Below, piece after piece: positions 1 through 5,103 of a DNA stretch of 33,899 bases. Source of the stretch: a virus; the IMG/VR virus record IMGVR_UViG_3300047462_000043, positions 1 through 33,899 of that record; one strand, given 5' to 3'. The notes beneath the pieces were generated by a model. The model saw only the letters and a list, made by a program, of their open reading frames with translations. It did no database searches and was not told where the DNA came from. The position numbers and the translations under genes are program-made. Position 1 is the stretch's first letter; every line of letters starts with the position of its first letter.

Positions 1-127
1 GCGCGGTCACGTCGCCGCCCACGGACGTGCAGACAGGCAGGGTCACATTGGCGTTCTCCCACGCGGTCACGTCGCCGCCCACGGACGTGCAGACAGGCAG
101 GGTCACATTGGCGTTCTCCCACGCGGT
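1..127. repeat. Left copy of a 127-bp terminal duplication
   Basis: These bases are identical to 33773-33899; the next bases differ on the inner side of each copy. A 127-bp end overlap is the classic signature of a circular contig closed by an assembler using k=127. Removing one copy gives 33,772 bp and joins the repeat-protein gene in frame. Because both copies lie in a 60-bp tandem array, the join could also hide collapsed repeat units. Confidence 0.9.
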
Positions 128-366
128 CACGTCGCCGCCCACGGACGTGCAGACAGTCAGGGTCACCTTCGCGTTCTCCAGCGCGGTCACGTCGCCGCCC
201 ACGGACGTGCAGACAGGCAGGGTCACCTTCGCGTTCTCCCACGCGGTCACGTCGCCGCCCACGGACGTGCAGACAGGCAGGGTCACCTTCGATTTCGCCC
301 ACGCGGTCACGTCGCCGCCCACGGACGTGCAGACAGGCAGGGTCACATTGGCGTTCTCCCGCGCGT
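1..366. repeat. 60-bp tandem repeat array, left part
   Basis: Six copies of a 60-bp unit in perfect register. Each encodes on the minus strand a 20-residue repeat of the form [20 protein letters not shown]. Units differ only at a few fixed places: the Trp/Leu/Arg codon, the Glu-Asn or Ala-Lys pair, the Asn/Lys codon and the Pro/Thr codon. Near identity at the DNA level implies recent expansion or gene conversion. The array continues at 33390-33899. Confidence 0.95.
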
Positions 367-454
367 ACACGTAGCCGGTTATTTTCGTGTACTGGAAAAC
401 CTTGTCCTCTCCCTCGTTTACGATCAGGTCGCCTTTGTGGATGTTTTCTTTCAT
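1..454 (-). CDS. TSVGG-repeat protein, N-terminal part (gene spans the contig ends)
   Basis: The ATG at 454-452 is preceded by a GAGGGAG Shine-Dalgarno about 9 bases upstream. The first ~35 residues (MKENIHKGDLIVNEGEDKVF...) form a unique head; 20-residue TSVGGDVT repeats follow to the contig edge. Joined to 33772-32877 after removing the 127-bp duplicate, the gene is 1350 bp (449 residues) and stays in frame, with a Leu codon split across the join. The repeats resemble the leucine-rich-like 'LTSVGG' ladders of other phage proteins and are probably a beta-solenoid. The gene is the first after a promoter and structured leader (612-480). Function unknown; host recognition, DNA mimicry or defence evasion cannot be told apart here. 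Confidence 0.85.
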   Translation of the reverse strand, partial: MKENIHKGDLIVNEGEDKVFQYTKITGYVYARENANVTLPVCTSVGGDVTAWAKSKVTLPVCTSVGGDVTAWENAKVTLPVCTSVGGDVTALENAKVTLTVCTSVGGDVTAWENANVTLPVCTSVGGDVTAWENANVTLPVCTSVGGDVTA

Positions 455-463
455 GGTTTTTTT

Positions 464-474
464 CTCCCTCGACA
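464..474 (-). promoter_or_regulatory. Shine-Dalgarno region able to pair with leader segment A'
   Basis: The minus strand reads TGTCGAGGGAG and contains the ribosome site of the repeat-protein gene. It is perfectly complementary over 11 bases to leader segment 528-518 (CTCCCTCGACA). It is also a partial duplicate of leader segment A (578-570). A' can therefore pair with A or with the ribosome site but not both, the arrangement expected of a translational switch. The pairing is seen in the sequence; the regulation is inferred. Confidence 0.65.
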
Positions 475-483
475 TTTTTTCCG

Positions 484-578
484 TATAAAACAGAGCCGGA
501 CCGGACTTTTGCACTCTTGTCGAGGGAGGGCGGTTTGTCCGATCCGGCTGAAAACAAAACACCGCCTCGCCCTCGACA
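484..578 (-). ncRNA. Pseudoknotted leader RNA-3 (upstream of the repeat-protein gene)
   Basis: Four segments alternate on the minus strand. A (578-562) pairs with A' (533-518) by 9 plus 5 bp. B (549-537, AGCCGGATCGGAC) pairs with B' (506-494, GTCCGGTCCGGCT) over 13 bp with one G-U. The order A-B-A'-B' makes a pseudoknot. B' is followed by CTG and TTTT, a weak terminator-like tail. A starts where transcription from the 612-584 promoter should begin. A' can alternatively mask the Shine-Dalgarno of the next gene. It has the architecture of RNA-1 and RNA-2 but little shared sequence. I do not recognise a known riboswitch class. Confidence 0.65.
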
Positions 579-583
579 TAAAT

Positions 584-612
584 ACTGTAGCAGAGTTTCG
601 TGATGTTATCAA
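584..612 (-). promoter_or_regulatory. Sigma70-like promoter for the repeat-protein operon
   Basis: Minus-strand TTGATA (612-607), a 17-bp spacer, then TACAGT (589-584). The expected start, about 577-578, coincides with the first base of pseudoknot segment A. It is weaker than the two promoters at 2034 and 4901 but has the same spacing and the same relation to a structured leader. Confidence 0.6.
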
Positions 613-629
613 GGCCTCGTAACATTCCT

Positions 630-1019
630 TCAAAATTCATTCTCCTCGATTTCCGGCGCTTCCGGCTGCTCGGTCCGCTCGCGTTCTCTTTCCTGCACTA
701 CTCCCGGGGCCATGACTGACGTTTGCTCGGGGACCAGGACGCCGGACTTATGCATGTGAAAAATAAACGGCGGCTTTGGATGTGTGTCGATCATCATGCG
801 CCAGCTTTCTGACGTGAACGATGATGGTTTTCGTTTGCCTTCGCCCGTCACCAAAGAGGCAACGGGGCCGGTCACGCGGCGGCACTCGCTATAGACGCAC
901 ACCGGCACGCGCGCGAAACGGATCAGTTGCGGCTTATCCGGGCCGTTCTCGGTTTGGTACAGATATTCAACGTAGCTGGACTCGTGACAGTTTTTCACTT
1001 CCAATGCTCCATTGCTCAT
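630..1019 (-). CDS. Hypothetical protein, 129 aa
   Basis: ATG at 1019 overlaps the stop of the upstream replication-like gene in an ATGA, so translation is probably coupled. The protein has a mixed alpha/beta-looking body with Cys at positions 11, 41 and 46 and a charged tail rich in Glu and Arg (ERERERTEQPEAPE). No family recognised. It is the last gene before the intergenic region holding the repeat-protein promoter and leader RNA. Confidence 0.75.
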   Translation of the reverse strand: MSNGALEVKNCHESSYVEYLYQTENGPDKPQLIRFARVPVCVYSECRRVTGPVASLVTGEGKRKPSSFTSESWRMMIDTHPKPPFIFHMHKSGVLVPEQTSVMAPGVVQERERERTEQPEAPEIEENEF

Positions 1020-1720
1020 TTCGCGCAGTCCTCCTGTTTCATCCTCAGCACGATTTCACAGCCGCGCCGTTCGTCGGCTTGTAGCTTCGTCATGTTTTTT
1101 AATGCCCACTCGCAGTAGTCCGCGGGAAGCTCACCGATTCGCACGCCTTGAAACTGGCCTTTAAAGTGCCACGGCTTCGAGAGTATCGCGGTGTCCTCAA
1201 TCAAAGCCGCCGTTTCTTTTTCCGTGGCCGTCGCCGTACCGTGGGGCTGAAAGCCCATCTCCGAACGAGCGGTAAGGTCCGGTACGGATGGTAAGGTTAG
1301 GTTAGGTACGGTCGGTACGGTAGGGGCATTGCTTGACTTCGGCTTTAGCATTGCTTGACGAATGCTTGGAGCATACCTATCCCAACGGGCCTTCGCGGCG
1401 GTCTTCGCTCGACGAGAAAATGCGTCTAAGTGGCCTTGATGTTGGAGCCAATCTACGCACTGAAACCCGTTTTTGCTGGCGGAAATGAAGCATGTCCGTC
1501 CCATAGACTCAACCGCTTTTCCGGGCTTTCCGTGCCATCCGATTATGGACTCAATCTCCTTTTTCGTGTACCCCTTCATCCTTCCATCAGTCGGATGATG
1601 TTTGGAACAATAGGCCCACAAACGAATCGGGTAGATGTCCGCTTCCGGTCCGAGGATCGCGACAAGCCTGCGCGTCTTTGGATGGTCGAAGTAGTTAGGA
1701 TCTAGGTTTAGATACGGCAT
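1016..1720 (-). CDS. Replisome-organiser-like protein with DUF3820-like C-terminus
   Basis: 234 residues. The N-terminal ~110 residues (MPYLNLDPNYFDHPKTRRL... GKPGKAVESMGR... FQCVDWLQHQG) match the winged-helix head typical of phage replication initiators of the DnaD/replisome-organiser kind. A Thr/Pro/Val-rich linker (about 130-150) follows. The C-terminal part, around GVRIGELPADYCEWALKN, resembles DUF3820 ('PfGkykG..l.dlP.dYl.W'). Likely role: recruiting host helicase and polymerase, as no phage polymerase is encoded. An AGGA ribosome site lies 6 bases before the ATG. Family assignment is from motif memory, not a search. Confidence 0.75.
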   Translation of the reverse strand: MPYLNLDPNYFDHPKTRRLVAILGPEADIYPIRLWAYCSKHHPTDGRMKGYTKKEIESIIGWHGKPGKAVESMGRTCFISASKNGFQCVDWLQHQGHLDAFSRRAKTAAKARWDRYAPSIRQAMLKPKSSNAPTVPTVPNLTLPSVPDLTARSEMGFQPHGTATATEKETAALIEDTAILSKPWHFKGQFQGVRIGELPADYCEWALKNMTKLQADERRGCEIVLRMKQEDCAK

Positions 1721-1866
1721 CCGATATCCTGTTTAAAACGGCCAGTCCCATCCCCCGACGGGTTCCCGCTGGACTGGGTAGCGGCGCACACGATTAATGC
1801 GGCCGTCTGTTCTGCCCGCTGGTCTTTTTGGGACTGCTGGCGAGAGTCATAATTCGTTCCTGACAT
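1708..1866 (-). CDS. Small hypothetical protein, 52 aa
   Basis: ATG at 1866, downstream of the RNA-1 terminator-like element; ends in TAA overlapping the next gene by 13 bases. The product is hydrophilic with Gln/Ser-rich stretches and one Cys-containing hydrophobic patch (AALIVCAATQSS). The same frame extends upstream to an ATG at 1983, but that part would be translated through the strong hairpin and T8 tract, so I reject it. The ribosome site is weak. Moderate to low confidence that it is a real gene. Confidence 0.45.
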   Translation of the reverse strand: MSGTNYDSRQQSQKDQRAEQTAALIVCAATQSSGNPSGDGTGRFKQDIGCRI

Positions 1867-1893
1867 ATTGACAAAACCGCAATGTCCAGGATT

Positions 1894-1964
1894 AAAAAAA
1901 AGGCCCGACGCGCCGCGCTTAGGCGGGTGCCCTGACAAGCTCTCGCAAGAGGCGGCGCGTCGGG
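1894..1964 (-). terminator. Intrinsic terminator formed by the B/B' stem of RNA-1
   Basis: A 13-bp GC-rich perfect stem (1964-1952 with 1916-1904) is followed two bases later by eight Ts on the transcribed strand. The ~35-nt loop carries A', which pairs with the RNA 5' end. The long loop is unusual for a plain terminator and suggests conditional termination. Confidence 0.8.
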
Positions 1965-1999
1965 GTAAATTATTTTCTTGCATTGGCTTGTCAGGGCCT
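1894..1999 (-). ncRNA. Pseudoknotted leader RNA-1 ending in a T8 tract
   Basis: A (1998-1985, core GCCCTGACAAGC) pairs perfectly over 12 bp with A' (1940-1929, GCTTGTCAGGGC). B (1964-1952, CCCGACGCGCCGC) pairs perfectly over 13 bp with B' (1916-1904). The order is A-B-A'-B', so A' lies in the loop of the B stem. B' is followed by CC and eight Ts (1901-1894). A begins one base after the expected start of the 2034-2006 promoter. The result is a ~106-nt transcript: a free small RNA, or an attenuator before the replication genes. It shares GGCCC...CAAG and ACGCGCCG/CGGCGCGT with RNA-2. Confidence 0.8.
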
Positions 2000-2005
2000 T
2001 GGTTA

Positions 2006-2034
2006 ATAATACAGATGTTGCGGATTTATGTCAA
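2006..2034 (-). promoter_or_regulatory. Consensus-like sigma70 promoter for RNA-1
   Basis: Minus-strand TTGACA (2034-2029), exact 17-bp spacer, TATTAT (2011-2006); -35 perfect, -10 five of six. The expected start is near 1999, directly before leader segment A. It overlaps the last codons of the winged-helix gene. Confidence 0.85.
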
Positions 2035-2259
2035 GGGGAACAATTGCTCGATGGGCAAGCGCTCGCGCAAGCAGAACTCTTTGTAGTTGGCATTCTTTCG
2101 GTATCGGCCGACCACTTCCCCAGCCTTAGCCATTTCGCTCAGACGTGTAGCGGCTGAGTTTTTGGACGCGCCGATTAATCCAAGTTCATGCACGGCGAGA
2201 AACGGCTGCGGCGAGGTCTTGAGACGTTCGCGGATTTTGTCTTTCTGCGTGGGCTTCAA
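2026..2259 (-). CDS. Winged-helix DNA-binding protein, 77 aa
   Basis: Starts with TTG at 2259 in a TTGA overlap with the stop of the HNH gene. KIRERLKTSPQPF, then ASKNSAATRLSEMAKAGEVV and a GRY strand-turn form a recognisable helix-turn-helix plus wing, as in small phage regulators and replication accessory proteins. Its stop overlaps the -35 box of the promoter at 2034, so it could regulate that promoter; this is inferred from position only. Confidence 0.75.
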   Translation of the reverse strand: MKPTQKDKIRERLKTSPQPFLAVHELGLIGASKNSAATRLSEMAKAGEVVGRYRKNANYKEFCLRERLPIEQLFPLT

Positions 2260-2771
2260 TGTGAACCTCCGTTCATTAGGTGATCCGCCAACTCCTTAAA
2301 GTCGGGAATGCTGGGCTTGAAGATGCCAAGTGATTTCTGCGCGAGGTCCGCCATAAAATCCGCGCCGAAAATCTTCTTGTGATGTTCGGCGTACAGGTGG
2401 CGGTTACGCATTTCTCCGAGATTGCACGGTCCACAGGCGGCTACGCCTGCTTCCAAGTCCCAGCGCGTCGCCAGGCGGTTACGCTCGATCAGGTGGTACC
2501 CGCACTCGTTGCGGACAGTGCAGCCCTTCGCCTTCCGGATGCGGCAAACATCCCCGTATCGCTTCATGTCGCGCGCGCGGACGGCGCGGGCCCAAAGGGC
2601 GTCACAGCGATCGCGCCACCACTTCCATAGAGATCCCGACCGCTTCACCTTCACGCGGTCGGCCCAATGCAACGTCGCGCGCTTGGCGATGGCCTTTTCC
2701 TTGCGGGACGCGGCCTTAGCCTTGATCGCGTTGAATTCGGAGCGGGAGAGGCGCATGGGGTATGGGGTCAT
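2256..2771 (-). CDS. NinG-like / HNH-type recombination nuclease, 171 aa
   Basis: I chose the ATG at 2771 because it overlaps the upstream stop as ATGA; an in-frame ATG at 2798 is an alternative. A basic Lys/Arg/Ala-rich N-terminus is followed by a zinc/HNH-like region: C..RKAKGC, ECGYHLIERNRLATRWD, then CGPCNLGEMRNRHLYAEH. This resembles the NinG/Rap layout (paired Cys, conserved His, CxxCN with a downstream His). Such proteins act on recombination intermediates. The neighbouring PD-(D/E)XK nuclease supports a recombination or replication block. Confidence 0.7.
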   Translation of the reverse strand: MTPYPMRLSRSEFNAIKAKAASRKEKAIAKRATLHWADRVKVKRSGSLWKWWRDRCDALWARAVRARDMKRYGDVCRIRKAKGCTVRNECGYHLIERNRLATRWDLEAGVAACGPCNLGEMRNRHLYAEHHKKIFGADFMADLAQKSLGIFKPSIPDFKELADHLMNGGSH

Positions 2772-3112
2772 TTGTGGGTAAAATAGCGGGATTTGCATCC
2801 CTGGAATGTAGTCTCGCAATCGTTCAACACAGTCTGATACGGGAGCATGAGCGACTTTTCTACTAGCTCCCGCTCCCGGCTGTTTAGGTCCGGGTGCTTA
2901 TCTCGGACGTAAAACATAATCTTTACCCGTTGCTCGATGACGTGCGCCTCGGCCGCGTCCCTAATCCTCGCGGCCTTGTCCGTTGCTTCGAGAGCCGTCA
3001 AAACGTCGAGAGCCTGCGCGGCTTCTTCGGCAGGCTTCCCGGTTTGCGAGTATATACGTAACTGTTCGCGACTTTTCGACGTAACGCCTAGCCATTTATC
3101 GAATTCATTCAT
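2768..3112 (-). CDS. Hypothetical alpha-helical protein, 114 aa
   Basis: ATG at 3112 has no good Shine-Dalgarno; the A/T-rich leader carries a compact pseudoknot at 3124-3154. The protein is predicted mostly helical (EEAAQALDVLTALEATDKAAR, and a conserved-looking C-terminal region with paired Cys). No family recognised. Its place between the putative DNA-binding protein and the NinG-like protein suggests a replication or recombination role. Confidence 0.75.
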   Translation of the reverse strand: MNEFDKWLGVTSKSREQLRIYSQTGKPAEEAAQALDVLTALEATDKAARIRDAAEAHVIEQRVKIMFYVRDKHPDLNSRERELVEKSLMLPYQTVLNDCETTFQGCKSRYFTHK

Positions 3113-3123
3113 ATATAAAATTG

Positions 3124-3168
3124 TGAGCGGATTTGAGAGGGACGCTCAGCCCTCGCCGGATTCCCGGC
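3124..3168 (-). promoter_or_regulatory. Compact H-type pseudoknot with adjacent hairpin in a gene leader
   Basis: On the minus strand, GAGGG (3154-3150) pairs with CCCTC (3141-3137) and TGAGCG (3148-3143) pairs with CGCTCA (3129-3124). They interleave with loops of 1, 1 and 7 nt, which fits classical H-type geometry. A GCCGG/CCGGC hairpin (3168-3155) precedes it. An A/U-rich stretch and the start codon of the 114-aa gene follow. The layout recalls the T4 gene 32 autoregulatory leader. Pairing is observed; function is inferred. Confidence 0.55.
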
Positions 3169-3177
3169 AGAACTTAA

Positions 3178-3528
3178 TTAATCCTCTTTCGCCGATCCCG
3201 CCTCCGCGTCGGAGTAGGGCTTAGCGATGATCATGTCGTGACCGTTCGGCGCGGGCAAGATAGCGATTCGCGCCTTCTTCCCCACCCATTTCTCCGTATT
3301 AGTTCCCCAGGACTTAACGAGGATTTTTCGAGTCGTTGCGTTGGGGCTGTAGGTTTTCGACTCTCCGTTGAGAGACACAGTGACCTCGAAAACCTCCTTT
3401 TCTTCCTTCTCCACCCCTTGACCGAATTCCCGCGTGAGAATTTTCCCGGCGTCAACAAACGTGATGACGTCTCCGTCTTTGCATCCGTCAGGCTTTAGAA
3501 ACTTCGACAGCTTGCTTATGTCTGGCAT
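3178..3528 (-). CDS. Putative DNA-binding/recombination accessory protein, 116 aa
   Basis: ATG at 3528 overlaps the nuclease gene by 41 bases; AAGGAG lies about 10 bases upstream. The layout 'LKPDGCKDGDVITFVDAGKI ... VTVSLNGESKTYSPN...TTRKILVKSWG.NTEKWVGKKARI' is typical of a small all-beta family found beside phage exonucleases and replication genes. It could be an OB-like single-strand binding or recombination accessory protein, but no domain is certain. The acidic tail (SDAEAGSAKED) resembles the tails of single-strand binding proteins. Confidence 0.7.
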   Translation of the reverse strand: MPDISKLSKFLKPDGCKDGDVITFVDAGKILTREFGQGVEKEEKEVFEVTVSLNGESKTYSPNATTRKILVKSWGTNTEKWVGKKARIAILPAPNGHDMIIAKPYSDAEAGSAKED

Positions 3529-4306
3529 TGGCTTTAGTCTCCTTTTCTTTTTCGAGTTTTATCCGCAATGGGTAGTCACGCTGTTTAGGCTCGACCCCCT
3601 TCTGCTCTTTGGCCCAGATAGTCTTGGCGGCCAAAAATTCGGCGTAGTTGTCGTCTACTTCCGTAAACTTGTACCGCCTCTTATTAAGGCGGTATCCGAC
3701 TTGCAGTATAGCCAGCTTGACCGGCTCGCCGCCCGCCGCTTCGTAGGCGTGTTTGTAGGCCGATACCTGTAATTCATGGCTCGGCCAAATGTGCTGGGAT
3801 GTTTTGAAGTCAACGAGGTACAATTCCCCGTTAATCTTGCAGAGTAGGTCAACGGTTCCGGCATAGCCGTCTCCCCATATCGCGAACTCACAGGCTAGGA
3901 GCTCCGGTTTTGCTTCCGAGTACCACGCCGCGAACGCCATAAGGCAATCGTACTCTTCAAGCGTCAATTCCTGTTCTTTCTCGTCGTCCGAAGTCTTGTA
4001 CTTCGCGTCAATGTTGATCGTTTTGCCCTCGATCAAATCCCGAATCGCGTAGTGGACGCGCGATCCTTTATCCCCCGCCGCGTTCTTGATAGACTCGGCC
4101 TCGTCCCATCCGTGAGAGGCAAGCCACTTGTAAAACGCTACGCCTTTGGGGTAATGGTCGCAAATCCACGTCACCGACGGCACGAATTCATTTTCAGGCA
4201 GTCCAGTTTCAGCGTTTTTGCGCTCCCGAACGTACCATCTTTCATCTGTCGTCGTGACGCGGAGAATCCCTTTCTCCTTGTCGACTACCATGATTTCTTT
4301 TTTCAA
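3488..4306 (-). CDS. PD-(D/E)XK exonuclease, RecB/Cas4-like, 272 aa
   Basis: TTG start at 4306 with a strong AAGGAG 5 bases upstream. Motifs in order: GSRVHYAIRD (His85), ACEFAIW (Glu140), GTVDLL (Asp153), LVDFKTS (Asp166-Lys168), then ELQVSAY (Gln180, Tyr184). This is the RecB/Cas4-type active site binding divalent metal. No 4Fe-4S cysteine cluster is evident, so it is closer to phage RecB-like exonucleases than to true Cas4. A basic C-terminal tail (KLEKEKETKANARHKQ) follows. Likely role: end processing in phage recombination or replication. Confidence 0.85.
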   Translation of the reverse strand: MKKEIMVVDKEKGILRVTTTDERWYVRERKNAETGLPENEFVPSVTWICDHYPKGVAFYKWLASHGWDEAESIKNAAGDKGSRVHYAIRDLIEGKTINIDAKYKTSDDEKEQELTLEEYDCLMAFAAWYSEAKPELLACEFAIWGDGYAGTVDLLCKINGELYLVDFKTSQHIWPSHELQVSAYKHAYEAAGGEPVKLAILQVGYRLNKRRYKFTEVDDNYAEFLAAKTIWAKEQKGVEPKQRDYPLRIKLEKEKETKANARHKQAVEVSKA

Positions 4307-4316
4307 TTTATCTCCT

Positions 4317-4469
4317 TTACCGCAAAATCCACGCTATGACGTGAGCGCCGAAGTAGAAAGCAGACATGAAAACTACCGCCCACCCCGCGCACTCCCCAAC
4401 GGACAGCGCCCGCTCCTTTAGTATCATCCTCTCGGCGGCGCGCTCGATTCGGCTCTCAATGTCGATCAT
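4317..4469 (-). CDS. Small single-pass membrane protein, 50 aa
   Basis: ATG at 4469 overlaps the upstream stop as ATGA. An amphipathic charged N-terminal half (SRIERAAERMILKER) is followed by one hydrophobic segment (about residues 29-49, ending VIAWILR). A superinfection-exclusion or membrane-anchoring role is possible; no family recognised. Confidence 0.65.
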   Translation of the reverse strand: MIDIESRIERAAERMILKERALSVGECAGWAVVFMSAFYFGAHVIAWILR

Positions 4470-4654
4470 GCCTTCAACTCCCGCGCGTCTTCGATTGCTT
4501 CCTCTGCCGCTATCTCGTCGGCCTCGTCCTGTAAGTCCTTCTTGCGCCGTGCGCACCGCGTCCACTCAACGTGGCCGTTATGGTATTCCTCGCAAAAGTC
4601 GCACCACGACGGCGGGTCCTCGTACTCTCCGGGGCGGTAGTCTAGTATGCTCAA
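4466..4654 (-). CDS. Small CxxC protein, 62 aa
   Basis: TTG start at 4654 in a TTGA overlap with the upstream gene. WCDFCEEYHNGHVEWTRCARR gives CxxC plus a His and a later Cys, a likely zinc site; the C-terminal half is an acidic helix. Member of a run of tiny coupled genes downstream of RNA-2. Confidence 0.65.
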   Translation of the reverse strand: MSILDYRPGEYEDPPSWCDFCEEYHNGHVEWTRCARRKKDLQDEADEIAAEEAIEDARELKA

Positions 4655-4866
4655 GCGGCCTCCATTTTTTTAACGCAGTCCGGGCAGATGGTATGAGTTA
4701 CCGGGAGCGCCGCTTCCCAATCCGCGCGGCCCGTGATGGTATTGCACCACGCGCAGACTTTTAGGGGATGGCAAAGGGACGCGCCGTCCATAGACCTGGC
4801 CCCGCAAGAGCTAGGAGGGATGAACGGCGCGTGAATCGGTTTCCGTCTTTTGCCTTGCGGGGCCAT
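4651..4866 (-). CDS. Small zinc-ribbon protein downstream of RNA-2
   Basis: The C-terminal half holds a clear ribbon: VCAWCNTITGR ... HTICPDCVKKM. The start is uncertain. ATG 4884 lies upstream of the expected transcription start. ATG 4866 would give an essentially leaderless mRNA of 71 residues whose first 25 codons are the pseudoknot RNA. ATG 4791 gives a 46-residue protein whose start lies inside stem B', with a weak AGG site. I give the middle form; if the RNA is real, 4791 is the more natural start and would be controlled by folding. Confidence 0.55.
   Translation of the reverse strand: MAPQGKRRKPIHAPFIPPSSCGARSMDGASLCHPLKVCAWCNTITGRADWEAALPVTHTICPDCVKKMEAA
4770..4866 (-). ncRNA. Pseudoknotted leader RNA-2
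   Basis: A (4864-4854, GGCCCCGCAAG) pairs perfectly over 11 bp with A' (4808-4798, CTTGCGGGGCC). B (4832-4820, ACGCGCCGTTCAT) pairs over 13 bp with B' (4791-4779, ATGGACGGCGCGT), one pair being G-U. The order is A-B-A'-B'. A begins two or three bases after the expected start of the 4901-4873 promoter. Spacings resemble RNA-1 (A-B linker 21 versus 20 nt; B-A' gap 11 nt in both). A:A' bases differ from RNA-1 on both sides so pairing is kept. CCCTTTGCC follows B', a weak tail. Confidence 0.75.
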
Positions 4867-4884
4867 GTGTGAAATATAACACAT
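4865..4884. promoter_or_regulatory. Candidate operator dyad over the -10 box
   Basis: Inverted arms ATGTGT (4865-4870) and ACACAT (4879-4884), separated by 8 bp, straddle the TATATT box of the promoter at 4873-4901. This is a plausible repressor site; no second copy was seen at the other two promoters. Confidence 0.4.
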
Positions 4885-4901
4885 GCCCGCGCGGCTGTCA
4901 A
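4873..4901 (-). promoter_or_regulatory. Consensus-like sigma70 promoter for RNA-2 and the early block
   Basis: Minus-strand TTGACA (4901-4896), exact 17-bp spacer, TATATT (4878-4873). The expected start is around 4866. It lies in the gap after the lysis cassette and is the only strong promoter candidate for the 4.9-2.0 kb gene block. Confidence 0.85.
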
Positions 4902-4905
4902 GTAT

Positions 4906-5103
4906 TTATTTTGCGTCGGCGTCGATTCGCGCTTTTGACGCCGCGTCCACGGCGTCGAGCGCCTTGTCCAAATCGGCAGGCGTGAAGTAGCGCAAGAGGA
5001 AGCGAATCACGGCGTCGACGCGCGACAAGAAAATGACGATGACCGCTTGAACGCAATGCGCCGCGAAAAGATGGTTGAAGATGAGTTGGTCGAGCTTGTC
5101 CAT
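4906..5103 (-). CDS. Small amphipathic membrane protein, holin candidate, 65 aa
   Basis: ATG at 5103 with AAGGAG 6 bases upstream. A hydrophobic segment (VQAVIVIFLSRVDAVIRFLLRYF, about residues 17-39, interrupted by Arg and Asp) is followed by an acidic/basic helix. It sits directly after the endolysin gene, so a holin or lysis accessory role is possible. Charged residues inside the segment make a standard holin call uncertain. Confidence 0.6.
   Translation of the reverse strand: MDKLDQLIFNHLFAAHCVQAVIVIFLSRVDAVIRFLLRYFTPADLDKALDAVDAASKARIDADAK

Noticed and set aside
1-127. True terminal direct repeat of a linear phage
   Set aside because: The length equals a common assembler k-mer, it lies within a tandem array, and one gene crosses the join in frame.
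1-366. CRISPR-like array
   Set aside because: The 60-bp units are head-to-tail with no unique spacers and keep a coding frame.
27-374. Plus-strand repeat ORF at the left end (and similar at the right)
   Set aside because: It is the antisense of the TSVGG array; the minus strand has a ribosome site, unique head and conserved C-terminal domain.
451-633. 60-aa minus ORF with a TTG start upstream of the repeat gene
   Set aside because: It covers the promoter and leader RNA, has no good start and an unlikely sequence.
1708-1983. 91-aa form of the small gene starting at 1983
   Set aside because: Its first 39 codons would run through the pseudoknot RNA and the T8 tract.
1894-1999. HDV-like ribozyme (also an interleaved fold)
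   Set aside because: The A-A' stem is 12 bp rather than about 7, a 20-nt linker separates A and B, and no P4/catalytic-C region is evident.
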